A stretch of 64,000 nucleotides of DNA from Deltaproteobacteria bacterium (GCA_007693585.1 REDH01000147.1:1-64000), one strand, 5' to 3'. Shown: positions 11,139 through 20,460, counted from the stretch's first letter. Numbers and translations are program-made. Notes: a model not told the origin generated them from the sequence alone.

Positions 11139-12113
11139 ATGGCCAACGACGTCGCCATCCACGTGCACCACCTCGCCAAGAGCTTCCGCATCGGGTTCCT
11201 GATGCGGAAGGTCATCGCCGTGCGCGACAGCACCTTCGACGTGCGCCAGGGCGAGATCTTCGGCCTCGTCGGCCCCAACGGGGCCGGAAAGACCACCACG
11301 ATCAAGATGCTCCTCGGGCTCATCGCCCCGGACGCGGGCAGCGGCGCCCTCTTCGGCGTCGACATCCGCGACCGCCGCTCCCGGAAGCGGGTCGGCTTCC
11401 TGCCCGAGAACCCGCACTTCTACGACTACCTCCGCCCGGAGGAACTCCTCCGGTACTTCGGCCATCTCTACGGGCTGCCCCGCAGCTCCGTGGAGGCCCG
11501 CATCCCGGGACTGCTCGAGCGCGTCGGACTCGCCGAGGCCCGCGAGAAGCAGCTGCGCAAGTTCTCCAAGGGCATGCTCCAGCGCATCGGCATCGCCCAG
11601 GCCCTGCTCCCGGACAGCGACCTCGTCATCCTCGACGAGCCCCAGTCCGGCCTCGACCCCATGGGCCGACGAGACGTGCGCGAGATCATCGTCGAGCTGC
11701 GCGAGCGCGGAAAGACCGTGCTCTTCAGCAGCCACATCCTCCCCGACGTCGAGCAGATCTGCGACCGCATCGGCATCATCGTCCGCGGCCGCGTCACCCG
11801 CGTCGGCCCGCTGCACGAGCTCGTCGACCCCGGCGACGGTGCCGCCGACGTCGTCATCCGCCTGCCGGCGGGAGAGTCCACCCTGCCCGACGCGGCGCTC
11901 GCCGTCCCCCACCACCGTCTGCCCGCCGGCGAGTGGCGCCTCGAGGTCGCCGGCGGCACCCCCGTCGAGCCGCTCCTGCGACAGCTCCTCGACGCCGGCG
12001 TGGACATCCGGCACATCGATCGCCACCGCCGCGACCTCGAGTCCATCTTCCTCGAGGAGGCCGCCCGCGCGGACGCCGAGGCCGCCCGCGCCGCCGAGGA
12101 GGACCGCGCATGA
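11139..12113 (+). CDS. pilH: ABC transporter ATP-binding protein (PilH-like)
   Basis: The 324-residue ATPase has Walker A GPNGAGKTT, a Q-loop region, the signature FSKGMLQR, Walker B LVILDEP and the switch histidine in SSHIL. A C-terminal extension of about 80 residues follows the nucleotide-binding domain, ending in an Ala/Glu-rich helix. It is in the ABC-2 export-type family (gliding, Cu-processing and antibiotic export ATPases). The stop codon overlaps the ATG of the permease gene (ATGA). In M. xanthus the equivalent PilH, with PilI, is needed for pilus biogenesis by an unsolved mechanism; the same role is inferred here from the cluster. Confidence 0.78.
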   Translation: MANDVAIHVHHLAKSFRIGFLMRKVIAVRDSTFDVRQGEIFGLVGPNGAGKTTTIKMLLGLIAPDAGSGALFGVDIRDRRSRKRVGFLPENPHFYDYLRPEELLRYFGHLYGLPRSSVEARIPGLLERVGLAEAREKQLRKFSKGMLQRIGIAQALLPDSDLVILDEPQSGLDPMGRRDVREIIVELRERGKTVLFSSHILPDVEQICDRIGIIVRGRVTRVGPLHELVDPGDGAADVVIRLPAGESTLPDAALAVPHHRLPAGEWRLEVAGGTPVEPLLRQLLDAGVDIRHIDRHRRDLESIFLEEAARADAEAARAAEEDRA

Positions 12114-12877
12114 ACCAGCTCGTCGCCATCGCCGTCTACACGTTCCGCGAGGCCATCCGGAACAAGGTCCTCTACTCGATCATCTTCTTCGCGATCGTGC
12201 TGCTCGGTCTCTCGTCCGTGCTCAGCACCGCGTCCCTGCAGCAGGACGCCCGCGTCGTGCAGGACGTCGGGCTCATGGTGCTCTCCGTCTTCAGCGACCT
12301 CATCGCGATCTTCATCGGCGTCACCATGCTCTACATCGAGCTGGAGCGGAAGACCGTCTACAACCTCCTCTCCAAGCCCATCGCCCGCGCCACCTACTTC
12401 CTCGGCAAGTTCCTCGGCATCGCCCTCACCCTGCTCGTCCAGTTCCTCCTCATGGCCGCCGTGCTCTCCCTCGTCGTCCTCGACCGCGGCGGATCCCTCG
12501 ACGTCACCTTCGCCCAGGCCCTCCTCCTCACCTGGGTGCAGTGCATCCTCATCGCTGCCATCGCCCTCTTCTTCTCCTCCTTCTCCACCCCCTGGGTCTC
12601 CGGCTTCCTCACCCTCGGCCTGTGGCTCGTCGGCAACCTCCTCCAGGAGCTCGAACGCTACCTGCCCCAGATCGAGGAGCCCGTCGCCCACACCATCCTG
12701 TCCGGGGTCGTCCGCGGACTCCCCGACCTCAACCTCTTCACCCTCACCACCCAGGTCACCTACGGCATCGAGGTGCCCTGGACGTACGTCGGCCAGGCGC
12801 TGCTGTACGCCGGCGCCTGGGGCGCCGCCTTTCTCCTCACCGGGCTCCTCATCTTCCAGCGCCGGGACTTCATCTGA
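12110..12877 (+). CDS. pilI: ABC-2 type permease (PilI-like)
   Basis: A 255-residue membrane protein with about six hydrophobic helices, including YSIIFFAIVLLGLSSVL, DLIAIFIGVTMLYI, ILIAAIALFFSSF and AAFLLTGLLIF. The early motif TFREAIRNKV followed by a helix is typical of ABC-2 permeases, as is the cytoplasmic ELERKTVYNLLSKPI segment after the second helix pair. It overlaps the ATPase gene by four bases and the next gene by one (TGATG), so ATPase, permease and the following protein are very probably made together. Confidence 0.8.
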   Translation: MNQLVAIAVYTFREAIRNKVLYSIIFFAIVLLGLSSVLSTASLQQDARVVQDVGLMVLSVFSDLIAIFIGVTMLYIELERKTVYNLLSKPIARATYFLGKFLGIALTLLVQFLLMAAVLSLVVLDRGGSLDVTFAQALLLTWVQCILIAAIALFFSSFSTPWVSGFLTLGLWLVGNLLQELERYLPQIEEPVAHTILSGVVRGLPDLNLFTLTTQVTYGIEVPWTYVGQALLYAGAWGAAFLLTGLLIFQRRDFI

Positions 12878-13494
12878 TGCGCCTGCGCGCCCTCCTCGTC
12901 GCCCTCGCCCTCCTCGTGCCCGCGGCCACGCTGCTCGGTGTGCAGGGCGCCTGGTCCTGCCACGAGCTCGAGGCGGGCATCGCCGCCGCCCATGACCAGC
13001 GCCCCGTCGACGCCACCCTCCACCTGCGCCGCGCCATCCAGCGCGTCGCCCCGGGACTCGACTGCGGCCACGACGCCGCCCTCGCCCTCGAGCAGCTCGC
13101 CCTCGCCGCCGAGCAGGCCGGAGATCTCCCCACCGCACGCCTCGCCTGGCAGAGCCTCTCCTGGGCGCTCGAGTCCGTCCACCCCGCCCGACCCGGCCTG
13201 CGCAGCCTCCGCGACGAGGCCCGCGCGCACGCCAACCGGCTGCACTTCGCCGCCACGGACGGTGCACCATGGGTCGATGATGCCATCCGGCAGGCCGAGC
13301 CACCCGATCCGCGGCGCAACCTGCGCAGCCTCTCGGCCTCCGCGCTCTTCCTCGCCTGGCTCGCCGGCGCCTTCGCCCTCGCCCTCACCGGCATCGACCG
13401 CCAGGGACGCCCCAGACCCCGCGTGCTCGTCCCCGGAGCCATCGGCCTCGTCGTGCTGATGACCGGCTGGATCGTCCTCGTCCGCCTCGCCTGA
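12877..13494 (+). CDS. Unknown membrane protein coupled to the PilHI-like transporter
   Basis: The 205-residue product starts with a signal-type helix (LLVALALLVPAATLLG), continues as a helical, Ala/Leu/Arg-rich region of about 110 residues with three cysteines, and ends in two transmembrane helices (SASALFLAWLAGAFALALTG and VLVPGAIGLVVLMTGWIVLV). I do not recognise the family. Its ATG overlaps the stop codon of the permease (TGATG), so it is the last gene of the pilGHI-like operon. The overlap makes it a candidate partner of the transporter. The next gene is convergent, with only four bases between the stop codons. Confidence 0.7.
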   Translation: MRLRALLVALALLVPAATLLGVQGAWSCHELEAGIAAAHDQRPVDATLHLRRAIQRVAPGLDCGHDAALALEQLALAAEQAGDLPTARLAWQSLSWALESVHPARPGLRSLRDEARAHANRLHFAATDGAPWVDDAIRQAEPPDPRRNLRSLSASALFLAWLAGAFALALTGIDRQGRPRPRVLVPGAIGLVVLMTGWIVLVRLA

Positions 13495-13498
13495 GGCG

Positions 13499-14263
13499 TC
13501 ACCGCGCCGACGCGCGCCTCGGCGCCATCGACGCGCGCTCCAGATCCTCCGGCGTGTCCACCTCCGCCCACGCCTCCCCCTCCAGGCGAACGGCCCGCAT
13601 CCGGAGCCGGCCGGCATGGAGCGCGAGCGCCAGCGCCTCCTCGTAGTAGCACCCGGTCCGGCCGCCCTCGACCAGCGCTTCCAGCTCGCCGAGCACCGTC
13701 ACCACGTCCTCCGCGGACAGCGCCGTGACGTTGACCGTCTTCCACAGCCCGGCCGCGCCCGACGCCTCCGCACCGCCCACCCACAGCCGCGACACCCCCC
13801 CGTCCTCCGCCAGGGCGAGCACCGTGCCGTCCATGCGCTCCGGGTCGAACCGGTCCACCGCCAGACGCCCGGGCACCAGCAGCCGCGGCCACAACCCGGC
13901 CGGAAGCCACAGATCCGTCTCCACCACGACCACCCCCGGATCGCGACGCGCAGCGCCGTGCCCCAGCGCGCGCCACAGGCTCACCACGTTGTTGGTGGTC
14001 GCGTGGTCCGCATTGTACACCTCGTGCGCGCGAAGGCCCGCCGGGTGCGCGTCCACCGCGGCCATGACCATCTCCGCGCGATACCCCGTGGACACGACGA
14101 GCTCCCTCACCCCGGCCGCCGCGAGCTGATCGAGCAGCCGGTCCAGCAGCCGCTGGCCCCGAACGGGGACGAGGCACTTCGGCCGGTCATCGGTGAACGG
14201 GCGCAGGCGCGCGCCGCGGCCGGCGGCCAGAAGCACCGCTGTCTGGATGCGGGGTGTGGTCAT
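13499..14263 (-). CDS. Sugar-1-phosphate/choline-phosphate nucleotidyltransferase family protein
   Basis: The 254 residues begin AVLLAAGRGARLRPFTDDRPKC, split here by its motifs: the LAAGRGxRLRPFT nucleotide-binding loop and the DRPKCLVPV active-site Lys. A downstream VVETDLW acidic metal site and a TVNVTALSAED segment follow. The pattern is that of LicC-like cytidylyltransferases or glucose-1-phosphate thymidylyltransferases lacking the C-terminal hexapeptide domain. It would activate a sugar or alcohol phosphate for glycan or lipid modification; the substrate cannot be read. A promoter (TTTACG/TAGCAT) lies just upstream. It may serve the glycosyltransferase-like gene next to it. Confidence 0.8.
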   Translation of the reverse strand: MTTPRIQTAVLLAAGRGARLRPFTDDRPKCLVPVRGQRLLDRLLDQLAAAGVRELVVSTGYRAEMVMAAVDAHPAGLRAHEVYNADHATTNNVVSLWRALGHGAARRDPGVVVVETDLWLPAGLWPRLLVPGRLAVDRFDPERMDGTVLALAEDGGVSRLWVGGAEASGAAGLWKTVNVTALSAEDVVTVLGELEALVEGGRTGCYYEEALALALHAGRLRMRAVRLEGEAWAEVDTPEDLERASMAPRRASAR

Positions 14264-14310
14264 CGGGGAGGAGGGCACACGGGAAGTCGCGGGCGATCCG
14301 CAGCGCGACC

Positions 14311-14339
14311 ATGCTAGGGCAGCCGTGCGGCCCCGTAAA
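14311..14339 (-). promoter_or_regulatory. Promoter of the nucleotidyltransferase gene
   Basis: On the minus strand TTTACG (14334-14339), 17 bases, TAGCAT (14311-14316), with a predicted start near 14304 and a leader of about 40 bases. Each box matches the consensus at four of six positions. Confidence 0.5.
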
Positions 14340-14394
14340 GGCCAGAAACTGGCGGAACGGCCCGTGCGGTGTCGCCGGATGCCACGCCGCCGGC

Positions 14395-16488
14395 TCAGCG
14401 TGTCAGCCGCTCGAGCCTGCGCTCGAACCGCTCCCGCCGCTCCTCGTCGCCGAGCGCCTCCGCGTAGAGCACCCCGTTCCGGAGGGCGAGCCGGCTGTCG
14501 GGGCGCAGGCGCAACGCGTGCTCGAGGATCGCGAGGGCCTCCTCGAGCTCGCCGGCGGTGGCGCGGGCCACGGCCAGCCGCACATGGTGGCCGGCGGCCT
14601 CCGGAAAGGTCTCCACCGCCGCACCGAACCAGGCCGTGGCCGGCTCGAGCTGCCGCGCTTCGAGCCAGGCGGTGCCGATGACCGCGTGCTGCGACGCGAG
14701 GAACTGCCGGTACTCCACGAAGTCCCCTCCGGAAGCCTCCCGCGCGGCCAGGCCCCAGGGGATCTCCGCGCGCCCGTCGCACCAGGTGCGCAGCGACGGC
14801 CCGGCGCACAGTCGCGCGCCGGGGTCGAGGTCGCGTGCGTCGTCCTCGTGCACGATCCGGGCGAGCGGCCACGCGGGCAGGGCGACGACGTCCTCGGGCA
14901 GGTCATGGGCCCCCGGCCGGATCTCCCACCAGAGTGGGCGGACGTCCAGATGGGCCTGCAGCACGGCGAGGTTTCGCACGGCGAAGTGCCCGAGCCCCTC
15001 CTCGCGCCAGCCCTCGAGGGTTCCGGGCTCCACGAGGGCGATCGGCGCGCGCCGCTGGAACCACGCGAGGGCTTCGGGCTGGGTGAGGTCGTTGCGGTTG
15101 AGGAAGACGGCGTCCGGTCGCTGCCCGAGGGTGGTCGTGGCGTAGAGGAAGCCGGCGGTGAGCGAGTCGCTGACCGTGGTGCTGAGCGATCCGGCTTCGG
15201 CGTCCGCGAGGTGGGCGACGAGCAGGTCCTCGAGGCTCGTGTCGTTGCCGATGCCCTCCTGGCCGTGGGGGATCACGGTGAGGAGCACGAGGGCGAGGGC
15301 GACCAGGGTGATCGTGCCGGGGAGGCTGCTCGGCTCGTCTTCGGGAGGAATGTCCTCCGCCGGCGGGAGCGGTGTCTCGTCGTCGGGGGCGTCGACTCGC
15401 GCGCGGAGCTGGAGGCTGGTGACGATGCGGAGCAGGCCGCCGGCCCCGAGGAGGAGGAGCAGGGTGCTGCTGATCTGCAGGTTCTGCAGGTCGCGGTTGC
15501 CCATGGGGTTGATGGCGGCGGCGTAGGCGATGTCCAGACCGGCGAGGACACCGGCCACCACCGCGGCCGCGTGGAGCTGGCGCCGCCACGGGGCGTCCTC
15601 CGGGCGACGCACGAGCAGCACGAGGGCGGCGATGGCGGCGACCGGCCCGAGGAAGACGAACGGACCGATGCCCGCGACGAGCTGCGAGAACACCTCGAGG
15701 GAGTTGAACGCGAGCTGGGTGACGCCGGGGAGCATGGCGTCGTCGAAGGCGGCGCGGACCGTCGCGGCGTGGATGTGGTCCCAGAAGCGGGCGAAGGTGT
15801 CCGGCTGGCCCCAGTTGTGGGCCGGAGCGCCGGCGGCGGCGGCCGGGAGATAGGCCCAGGCCAGCAGACCGACCAGGCCGGGGATGGCGAGCAGGGTGGC
15901 GCGGCGGGGGAGGGCGAGGGAGATGGTGGCGCCCGGCCACAGGGCGGCGAGGGCGAGCACCGGAGCCCACAGCCGGAAGAGCGCGTGATGGGTGACGGAG
16001 AGCCCGAGGAGCAGACCGAGCGCCGCGAGGAGCCGCGCGTCCCCGGACGCCCGGAAGCGCACGAGCAGATGGAGACCGCCGCTGACGAGGAGCAGGTTCG
16101 TGGCGTAGATCTCGGGCACCCGGGCGTGGATGTAGAGGGTCGGGACCGTGAGCTGGCTCACCACGAGAAGCACCCCGATCGCCGCGAGGGGGATCGGGCG
16201 CAGACGCAGCCGGGCGAGCGTCGCCAGCAGCAACCCGCCCGCCGCGGCCATGCAGAGCGCGCTCAGGAGGGCGACCCGTGTGGGGATCGAACCGATCGGG
16301 AGCCACGTCAACGCGTGGCCGCCGAGGGTGGTCGCGGGGAACCCGGTGGGGTGGGGGACACCCAGCGTCGCGGTGGCGGCGACGAAGTCCCCCGCGTCCA
16401 GCCAGGACAGGCCGGGGGCGAGGCTGGTCAGCGCACCGACCAGCATCGCCGAGGCCGTGGCCAGAATGACGATGCCATGGCGGCTCAA
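14395..16488 (-). CDS. DUF2723/TMEM260-like polytopic membrane protein with C-terminal TPR, putative glycosyltransferase
   Basis: About 697 residues. The N-terminal half has many transmembrane helices and the DUF2723 hallmark DAGDFVAATATLGVPHPTGFP, quoted here in parts: an Asp-Xaa-Gly-Asp pair followed by HPTGFP. Human TMEM260, of this family, is an O-mannosyltransferase. A soluble region follows (from about 420), and TPR-like helices lie at the end (AWLEARQLEPATAWFGAA). I start at TTG 16488, which overlaps the stop codon of the TPR gene (TTGA). A GTG at 16542 would overlap it by 58 bases; an ATG about 16 codons inside is also possible. It probably glycosylates exported proteins; that is inference. 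Confidence 0.78.
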   Translation of the reverse strand: MSRHGIVILATASAMLVGALTSLAPGLSWLDAGDFVAATATLGVPHPTGFPATTLGGHALTWLPIGSIPTRVALLSALCMAAAGGLLLATLARLRLRPIPLAAIGVLLVVSQLTVPTLYIHARVPEIYATNLLLVSGGLHLLVRFRASGDARLLAALGLLLGLSVTHHALFRLWAPVLALAALWPGATISLALPRRATLLAIPGLVGLLAWAYLPAAAAGAPAHNWGQPDTFARFWDHIHAATVRAAFDDAMLPGVTQLAFNSLEVFSQLVAGIGPFVFLGPVAAIAALVLLVRRPEDAPWRRQLHAAAVVAGVLAGLDIAYAAAINPMGNRDLQNLQISSTLLLLLGAGGLLRIVTSLQLRARVDAPDDETPLPPAEDIPPEDEPSSLPGTITLVALALVLLTVIPHGQEGIGNDTSLEDLLVAHLADAEAGSLSTTVSDSLTAGFLYATTTLGQRPDAVFLNRNDLTQPEALAWFQRRAPIALVEPGTLEGWREEGLGHFAVRNLAVLQAHLDVRPLWWEIRPGAHDLPEDVVALPAWPLARIVHEDDARDLDPGARLCAGPSLRTWCDGRAEIPWGLAAREASGGDFVEYRQFLASQHAVIGTAWLEARQLEPATAWFGAAVETFPEAAGHHVRLAVARATAGELEEALAILEHALRLRPDSRLALRNGVLYAEALGDEERRERFERRLERLTR

Positions 16489-17852
16489 GAGGAGGGCTCT
16501 GCGCTCGGCGGGGAGAAGAAACGCTCGCGCTCGGCCGTCCACGCCTCGCGCTGCTCGGGATCGAGGGACTCGACGAGGGTGGCGATGCGGTCCTCGTCCC
16601 CGTCGAGGGCTGCCAGCGCCAGGAGCGTCCGGGGGTCGTCCTCGGCCTCCGCTTCGGTCCGGAGATCCGCAGCGAGCGCCGACGCGTCCTCCGACCGCCC
16701 GGCGGCACGAAGCACCGCGATCAGGAGGGTGCCCACGCGGCGATGGCGCCGGCCCTCCAGCACCCCGGACAGGGTGTTGAGGACCTCCTCGGCCCGGTCG
16801 AGATCCGCTCCGCGGCGAAGGCAGATCGCGACCAGCAGCAGCGTGGCCTCGACGTCCGTGCTCAGGGTGCCGCTCCGCGAGTCGTACCGGAATCCGCCGT
16901 GCACCGCCGTGTCGAAGACGGTGAAGGCCTCGTCCAGACGCCCCATCCGCTCGAGGAGCTGGCCCTTGAGCAGCAGCATGCCCCGGTGGCCCGGGTGACG
17001 GGCGAGCACCTCGGAGGCCGCGTCCAGACCGTACGACGGGTCCTCCGCATGGAGCGCCGTGCGGCAGATGGCGACGTGGATGTTGAGATCCTCCGGGTCG
17101 AGGTCATGCGCAGCCTGAAGCACCTCCTCGGCTTCCGGAACGGCGTCGGCTTCGACCGCCGCCTCGGCGTGGGCCAGGAGCACGGGAACCCACTCGGGCG
17201 CCGCAGCGCTCGCGCGCCGCAGGGCGACCAGCGCCTCGTCCACGCGGCCAACGTGCAGCAGGGTGCGCCCGCGCTCGAAATCCACGAGCGCCGGGGCACC
17301 CTCCTCGGGCTGCGCCTCGAAGTACGCCAGGGCCTCCTCCGTCCGCCCCTGCTGAAGCGCCGCCGCCGCCGCACGGAACGCAGGGTCCGCCTCCTCGTAG
17401 GCATCCTGCATCTCCTCCGGGAACGCGGCCGTGAGCGCGATGAGCAGCTCCTCGTCATCGACGTCGTCCGCGTCGTCCTCCTGCAACCCCTCCCGGCGAC
17501 GAGACTCCCGCCGGGCCATGTCCTCGCGCAGCGCGTCGAGCTCTTCCGTGGCCCGCTGACGCGTGTCCTCCTCCTCCGCAAAGGAGACCGCCAGCTCGAG
17601 CCGCTCCAGCGCCGTCGTCGTGTCCCCGATCCGGACGTGACCCGCCGCGGCCTCGAGGTGTCGCTCGGCAAGCTGCTGGCGCACCGACCGCCGCTTCTCG
17701 GCGATGCCGTCGCGGGCCTCCTCCGGCGCGCCCTCCAGTGCGTTCTCCAGCGCGATCAGGGCACCGCCCAGGTCTCCCTGCTCGAGGAGGCGATCCCCCT
17801 TGCCCGCGGACTTCTCCCAGCCGGGACGAAACAGTGACTTCAGGAATCCCAT
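16485..17852 (-). CDS. TPR-repeat protein
   Basis: The 455-residue soluble protein is built almost entirely of helix-turn-helix repeats of TPR type (for example GDLGGALIALENALEGAP, GRVDEALVALRRASAAAP, GRLDEAFTVFDTAVHGG). An acidic Asp/Glu linker lies near 120-140. There is no signal peptide. A GAGGAGAGAC sequence precedes the ATG. Its end overlaps the start of the DUF2723 gene, so the two are coupled and may interact. It is a scaffold type; no enzymatic motif is visible. Confidence 0.82.
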   Translation of the reverse strand: MGFLKSLFRPGWEKSAGKGDRLLEQGDLGGALIALENALEGAPEEARDGIAEKRRSVRQQLAERHLEAAAGHVRIGDTTTALERLELAVSFAEEEDTRQRATEELDALREDMARRESRRREGLQEDDADDVDDEELLIALTAAFPEEMQDAYEEADPAFRAAAAALQQGRTEEALAYFEAQPEEGAPALVDFERGRTLLHVGRVDEALVALRRASAAAPEWVPVLLAHAEAAVEADAVPEAEEVLQAAHDLDPEDLNIHVAICRTALHAEDPSYGLDAASEVLARHPGHRGMLLLKGQLLERMGRLDEAFTVFDTAVHGGFRYDSRSGTLSTDVEATLLLVAICLRRGADLDRAEEVLNTLSGVLEGRRHRRVGTLLIAVLRAAGRSEDASALAADLRTEAEAEDDPRTLLALAALDGDEDRIATLVESLDPEQREAWTAERERFFSPPSAEPSS

Positions 17853-17872
17853 GGTGTCTCTCCTCGAGGAGG

Positions 17873-19363
17873 TCAGCGGTCGTCGTCGTCGCCATCGCCC
17901 GGGTCGAGCAGCGTGGCCACGGGATGGACGCAGTAGCGAAGGCTCAGGATGCCCGCGGGGCGGTGGTTGCCCGAACCGCGGACACCCCCGAAGGGCATCG
18001 CCGAGCTGGCGCCGGCCGTGGCACGGTTCCAGTGGACCAGACCGGCCCTGAGGGCGGGACGCAGCGCGTCGAATCGCTCGCGCGAACGGCTGAAGACCGA
18101 GATCGCAAGCCCGTAGTCGGCGTCGTTGGCGGCCTCGACCGCCGCAGCCTCATCGTCGACCTCCAGCACGAGCAGCTCCGGGCCGAAGAGCTCGTCCCGC
18201 CACCGCCCGGGACGCGCCGAGCCCACCACCCGGTGAACCGCGGGCCGGACCCACCACCCGTCGGCGGTCGGGCCCGCAGCGCCTCCGCCGGAGAGGATGG
18301 TGTCCAGACCGGACACCGACTCCGCCTGCGCCGCCCGGAAGCGCGACCACGCCGCCTCCGTCGCCAGGGGGCCGAGCAGCGTGTCCTCGTCCAGCGGAGC
18401 GCCGGGGGTCCAGTCCCGCGTCGCGGACAGGAGCTCGTCCAGAAACGCCGTGGCGATGTCCCGATGCACGATGACCCGACTCGTCGCAGTGCAACGCTGC
18501 CCGGTGGTGCCCCAGGCGCCCGAGGCGACGCGCTGCGCCGCCAGAGCAGGATCCGCATCCGCCAGGACGATCGCCGCGTTCTTCCCCCCCATCTCGAGGG
18601 CGGGTAGCACCCAGGGACGATCGGCGAGCACCGCGAGGATCCGACGCCCGACCGCGAGGCTCCCCGTGAAGGCGACGATATCCACCCGCTCGTGCGCCAC
18701 GAGACGGGCACCCGTCTCCCCGTCGCCCTGCACCAGGGACAGCAGCGCCGGCGCCGTGCCCGTGTCCGCCGCCGCCTCCGCCCACGCCTCCACATAGATC
18801 TCCGCACAGCGCGGCGCGCTCTCGGAAGGCTTCAGCACCACCGCGTTTCCCGCCACGAGCGCCGGGAGGATGTGACCGTTGGACAGGTGCACCGGGAAGT
18901 TGAACGGGCCGAGCACCGCCATCACCCCGAGCGGACGCCAGTCCCAGAACCCCGGCACCCCCTCCGGATGCACCGGCGCCAGTTCCGCCCGGGCACAGGC
19001 GCGCGTGAGCACCCACTTGCGGCCGAGCGCCCGCGCCTCCCCCCGCGCCTCCCGCAGCGGCTTGCCCATCTCGCGGCTGATCGTCCTCGCCAGGACATCC
19101 TCCCGCGCCTCGAGCGCTCGCGCGAACGCGTCCAGCACCGCGATCCGGTGGGAGAGCGGCTTCAGCGCCCAGTCCCGGGCAGCCTCCGCCGCGCACCGCA
19201 CGGCGGCGTCGACCTCGCCGGCGGTGCCCGCCCGCCACGTGCCCAGCGACACGCTCGGCCGGCTCGGGTCCACGCTCCGGAACGTCGGACCCTCGCCAGG
19301 GACCCACTGGCCGTCGATGAAGTGCCCTCGCACGGGCGGACTGTGTGGCTCGGATGGCGGCAT
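17873..19363 (-). CDS. astD: Succinylglutamate-semialdehyde dehydrogenase AstD
   Basis: Oxidises N-succinylglutamate semialdehyde to N-succinylglutamate with NAD, the fourth step of the arginine succinyltransferase (AST) pathway. The 496 residues show the aldehyde dehydrogenase fold: GPFNFPVHLSNGHILPAL, the active-site Glu in ALEMGGKN and the catalytic Cys in GQRCTATSR. The C-terminal stretch GLVHWNRATAGASSAMPFGG followed by SGNHRP is characteristic of AstD rather than general aldehyde dehydrogenases. It lies 47 bases after astA on the same strand, supporting the assignment. astB, astC and astE are not in the window. Confidence 0.85.
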   Translation of the reverse strand: MPPSEPHSPPVRGHFIDGQWVPGEGPTFRSVDPSRPSVSLGTWRAGTAGEVDAAVRCAAEAARDWALKPLSHRIAVLDAFARALEAREDVLARTISREMGKPLREARGEARALGRKWVLTRACARAELAPVHPEGVPGFWDWRPLGVMAVLGPFNFPVHLSNGHILPALVAGNAVVLKPSESAPRCAEIYVEAWAEAAADTGTAPALLSLVQGDGETGARLVAHERVDIVAFTGSLAVGRRILAVLADRPWVLPALEMGGKNAAIVLADADPALAAQRVASGAWGTTGQRCTATSRVIVHRDIATAFLDELLSATRDWTPGAPLDEDTLLGPLATEAAWSRFRAAQAESVSGLDTILSGGGAAGPTADGWWVRPAVHRVVGSARPGRWRDELFGPELLVLEVDDEAAAVEAANDADYGLAISVFSRSRERFDALRPALRAGLVHWNRATAGASSAMPFGGVRGSGNHRPAGILSLRYCVHPVATLLDPGDGDDDDR

Positions 19364-19410
19364 GGACTGTGCAGGGGCTGTGCGGGGCAGTGCGCGATCA
19401 GGCGCGGGAT

Positions 19411-20460
19411 TCAGGGGGGCAGGGGCATCGCGTCCAGGGGGGCGGCCTCGTCCTCCACCCCCCGCCACTCCGCGGGGGCAGAGCCGGCTGCAGCGCGCGG
19501 AACCACCAGCAGCTCGTCCCGCGCGACGACGGCCTCCCGAACCGTCGCCTCGAACCGGCCGGGCGCCCGGGGCATGTGCACGAGACAGGGACCCGTGCTC
19601 ACCCCGGCCGGGGCCTCCAGGACCGACCCGCACCGAACGACCGAGCCGAGCAGGGGGACCTCCGCCTGCCGGGCTTCGTAATGGGGACCACCATCGAACG
19701 GGTCAATGTGCCGGTTCCAGACGAACCCCAGCGAAGTCAGGAGCCGCTCCACACCCAGGGTGTCCGGATGGACGGCACCGATGACGGCCCGGACCTCCGG
19801 CGGAAGGAGCGCCGTGTAGATCGGCACCCGCGGAAAGAGGGCCGGGATGAACTCGCGGTTGGCCCGCGACAGCCGATCGGCCTCGGGATAGTCCAGGCCG
19901 GTGAACCGCCGCCCGAGCCACTCCCACAGGCGGCTGCTGCCGTCGGCCTCGAAGGGCGGAAGAAGCTCGGCCTGCAGCCGATCGTGGAACCGCCGGGGGT
20001 GCAGCGCGATGTACAGGAACCGCACCAGCGAGAGCAGGCGCCCCAACCGCTGAGGGTGCCCCCGCCACGACGGATCGAGCATCAGGCCGCCCAGCTCCGT
20101 ATGAGGGGTGTACGACTGCCGGAACGTGAGCGTCTCGTGCCGAAACACCTTGCCCAGGGTGGGGCTGAACCGCTCGTCCGCGTCGATGCGGAAGAAGTTG
20201 TGCGGATCCTCCGGCGTGCCATGGCTCGCGATGATCATGGACGAACCGAGCACCGTCCCGTCCGCGTCGTCGACCAGCGCGAAGAGGTACAGCCCATCCC
20301 CCGGAGTGTCCTCCGGTCCGGCGAACGAGCGCGCGGAGCGGTCGATCAGCTCGGCCAGCACCGCGCGGTCCGCCGGCAGGTTCACCGTATCGAACTGCTC
20401 CGCCAGTGCCAGCAGGCCGCCGAGATCCTCGGGTCGAATGTCTCGCAGCAGCAGGGCCAT
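19411..20460 (-). CDS. astA: Arginine N-succinyltransferase AstA
   Basis: Transfers succinyl from succinyl-CoA to the alpha-amino group of arginine, the first step of the ammonia-producing AST pathway. The 349-residue sequence has the family's N-terminal IRPEDLGGLLALAE, the HNFFRIDADERF-type substrate loop, the conserved YTPHTELGGLMLDP region and the C-terminal domain ending at about family length. No Shine-Dalgarno sequence is visible before the ATG. It follows gltD by 47 bases, so it is probably co-transcribed with glutamate synthase. Glutamate is a final product of the AST route, which makes the pairing metabolically sensible. Confidence 0.9.
   Translation of the reverse strand: MALLLRDIRPEDLGGLLALAEQFDTVNLPADRAVLAELIDRSARSFAGPEDTPGDGLYLFALVDDADGTVLGSSMIIASHGTPEDPHNFFRIDADERFSPTLGKVFRHETLTFRQSYTPHTELGGLMLDPSWRGHPQRLGRLLSLVRFLYIALHPRRFHDRLQAELLPPFEADGSSRLWEWLGRRFTGLDYPEADRLSRANREFIPALFPRVPIYTALLPPEVRAVIGAVHPDTLGVERLLTSLGFVWNRHIDPFDGGPHYEARQAEVPLLGSVVRCGSVLEAPAGVSTGPCLVHMPRAPGRFEATVREAVVARDELLVVPRAAAGSAPAEWRGVEDEAAPLDAMPLPP

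Noticed and set aside
14254-16998. 914-codon plus-strand frame opposite the DUF2723 and TPR genes
   Set aside because: Composition is an antisense shadow; the minus strand has clear membrane helices and family motifs.
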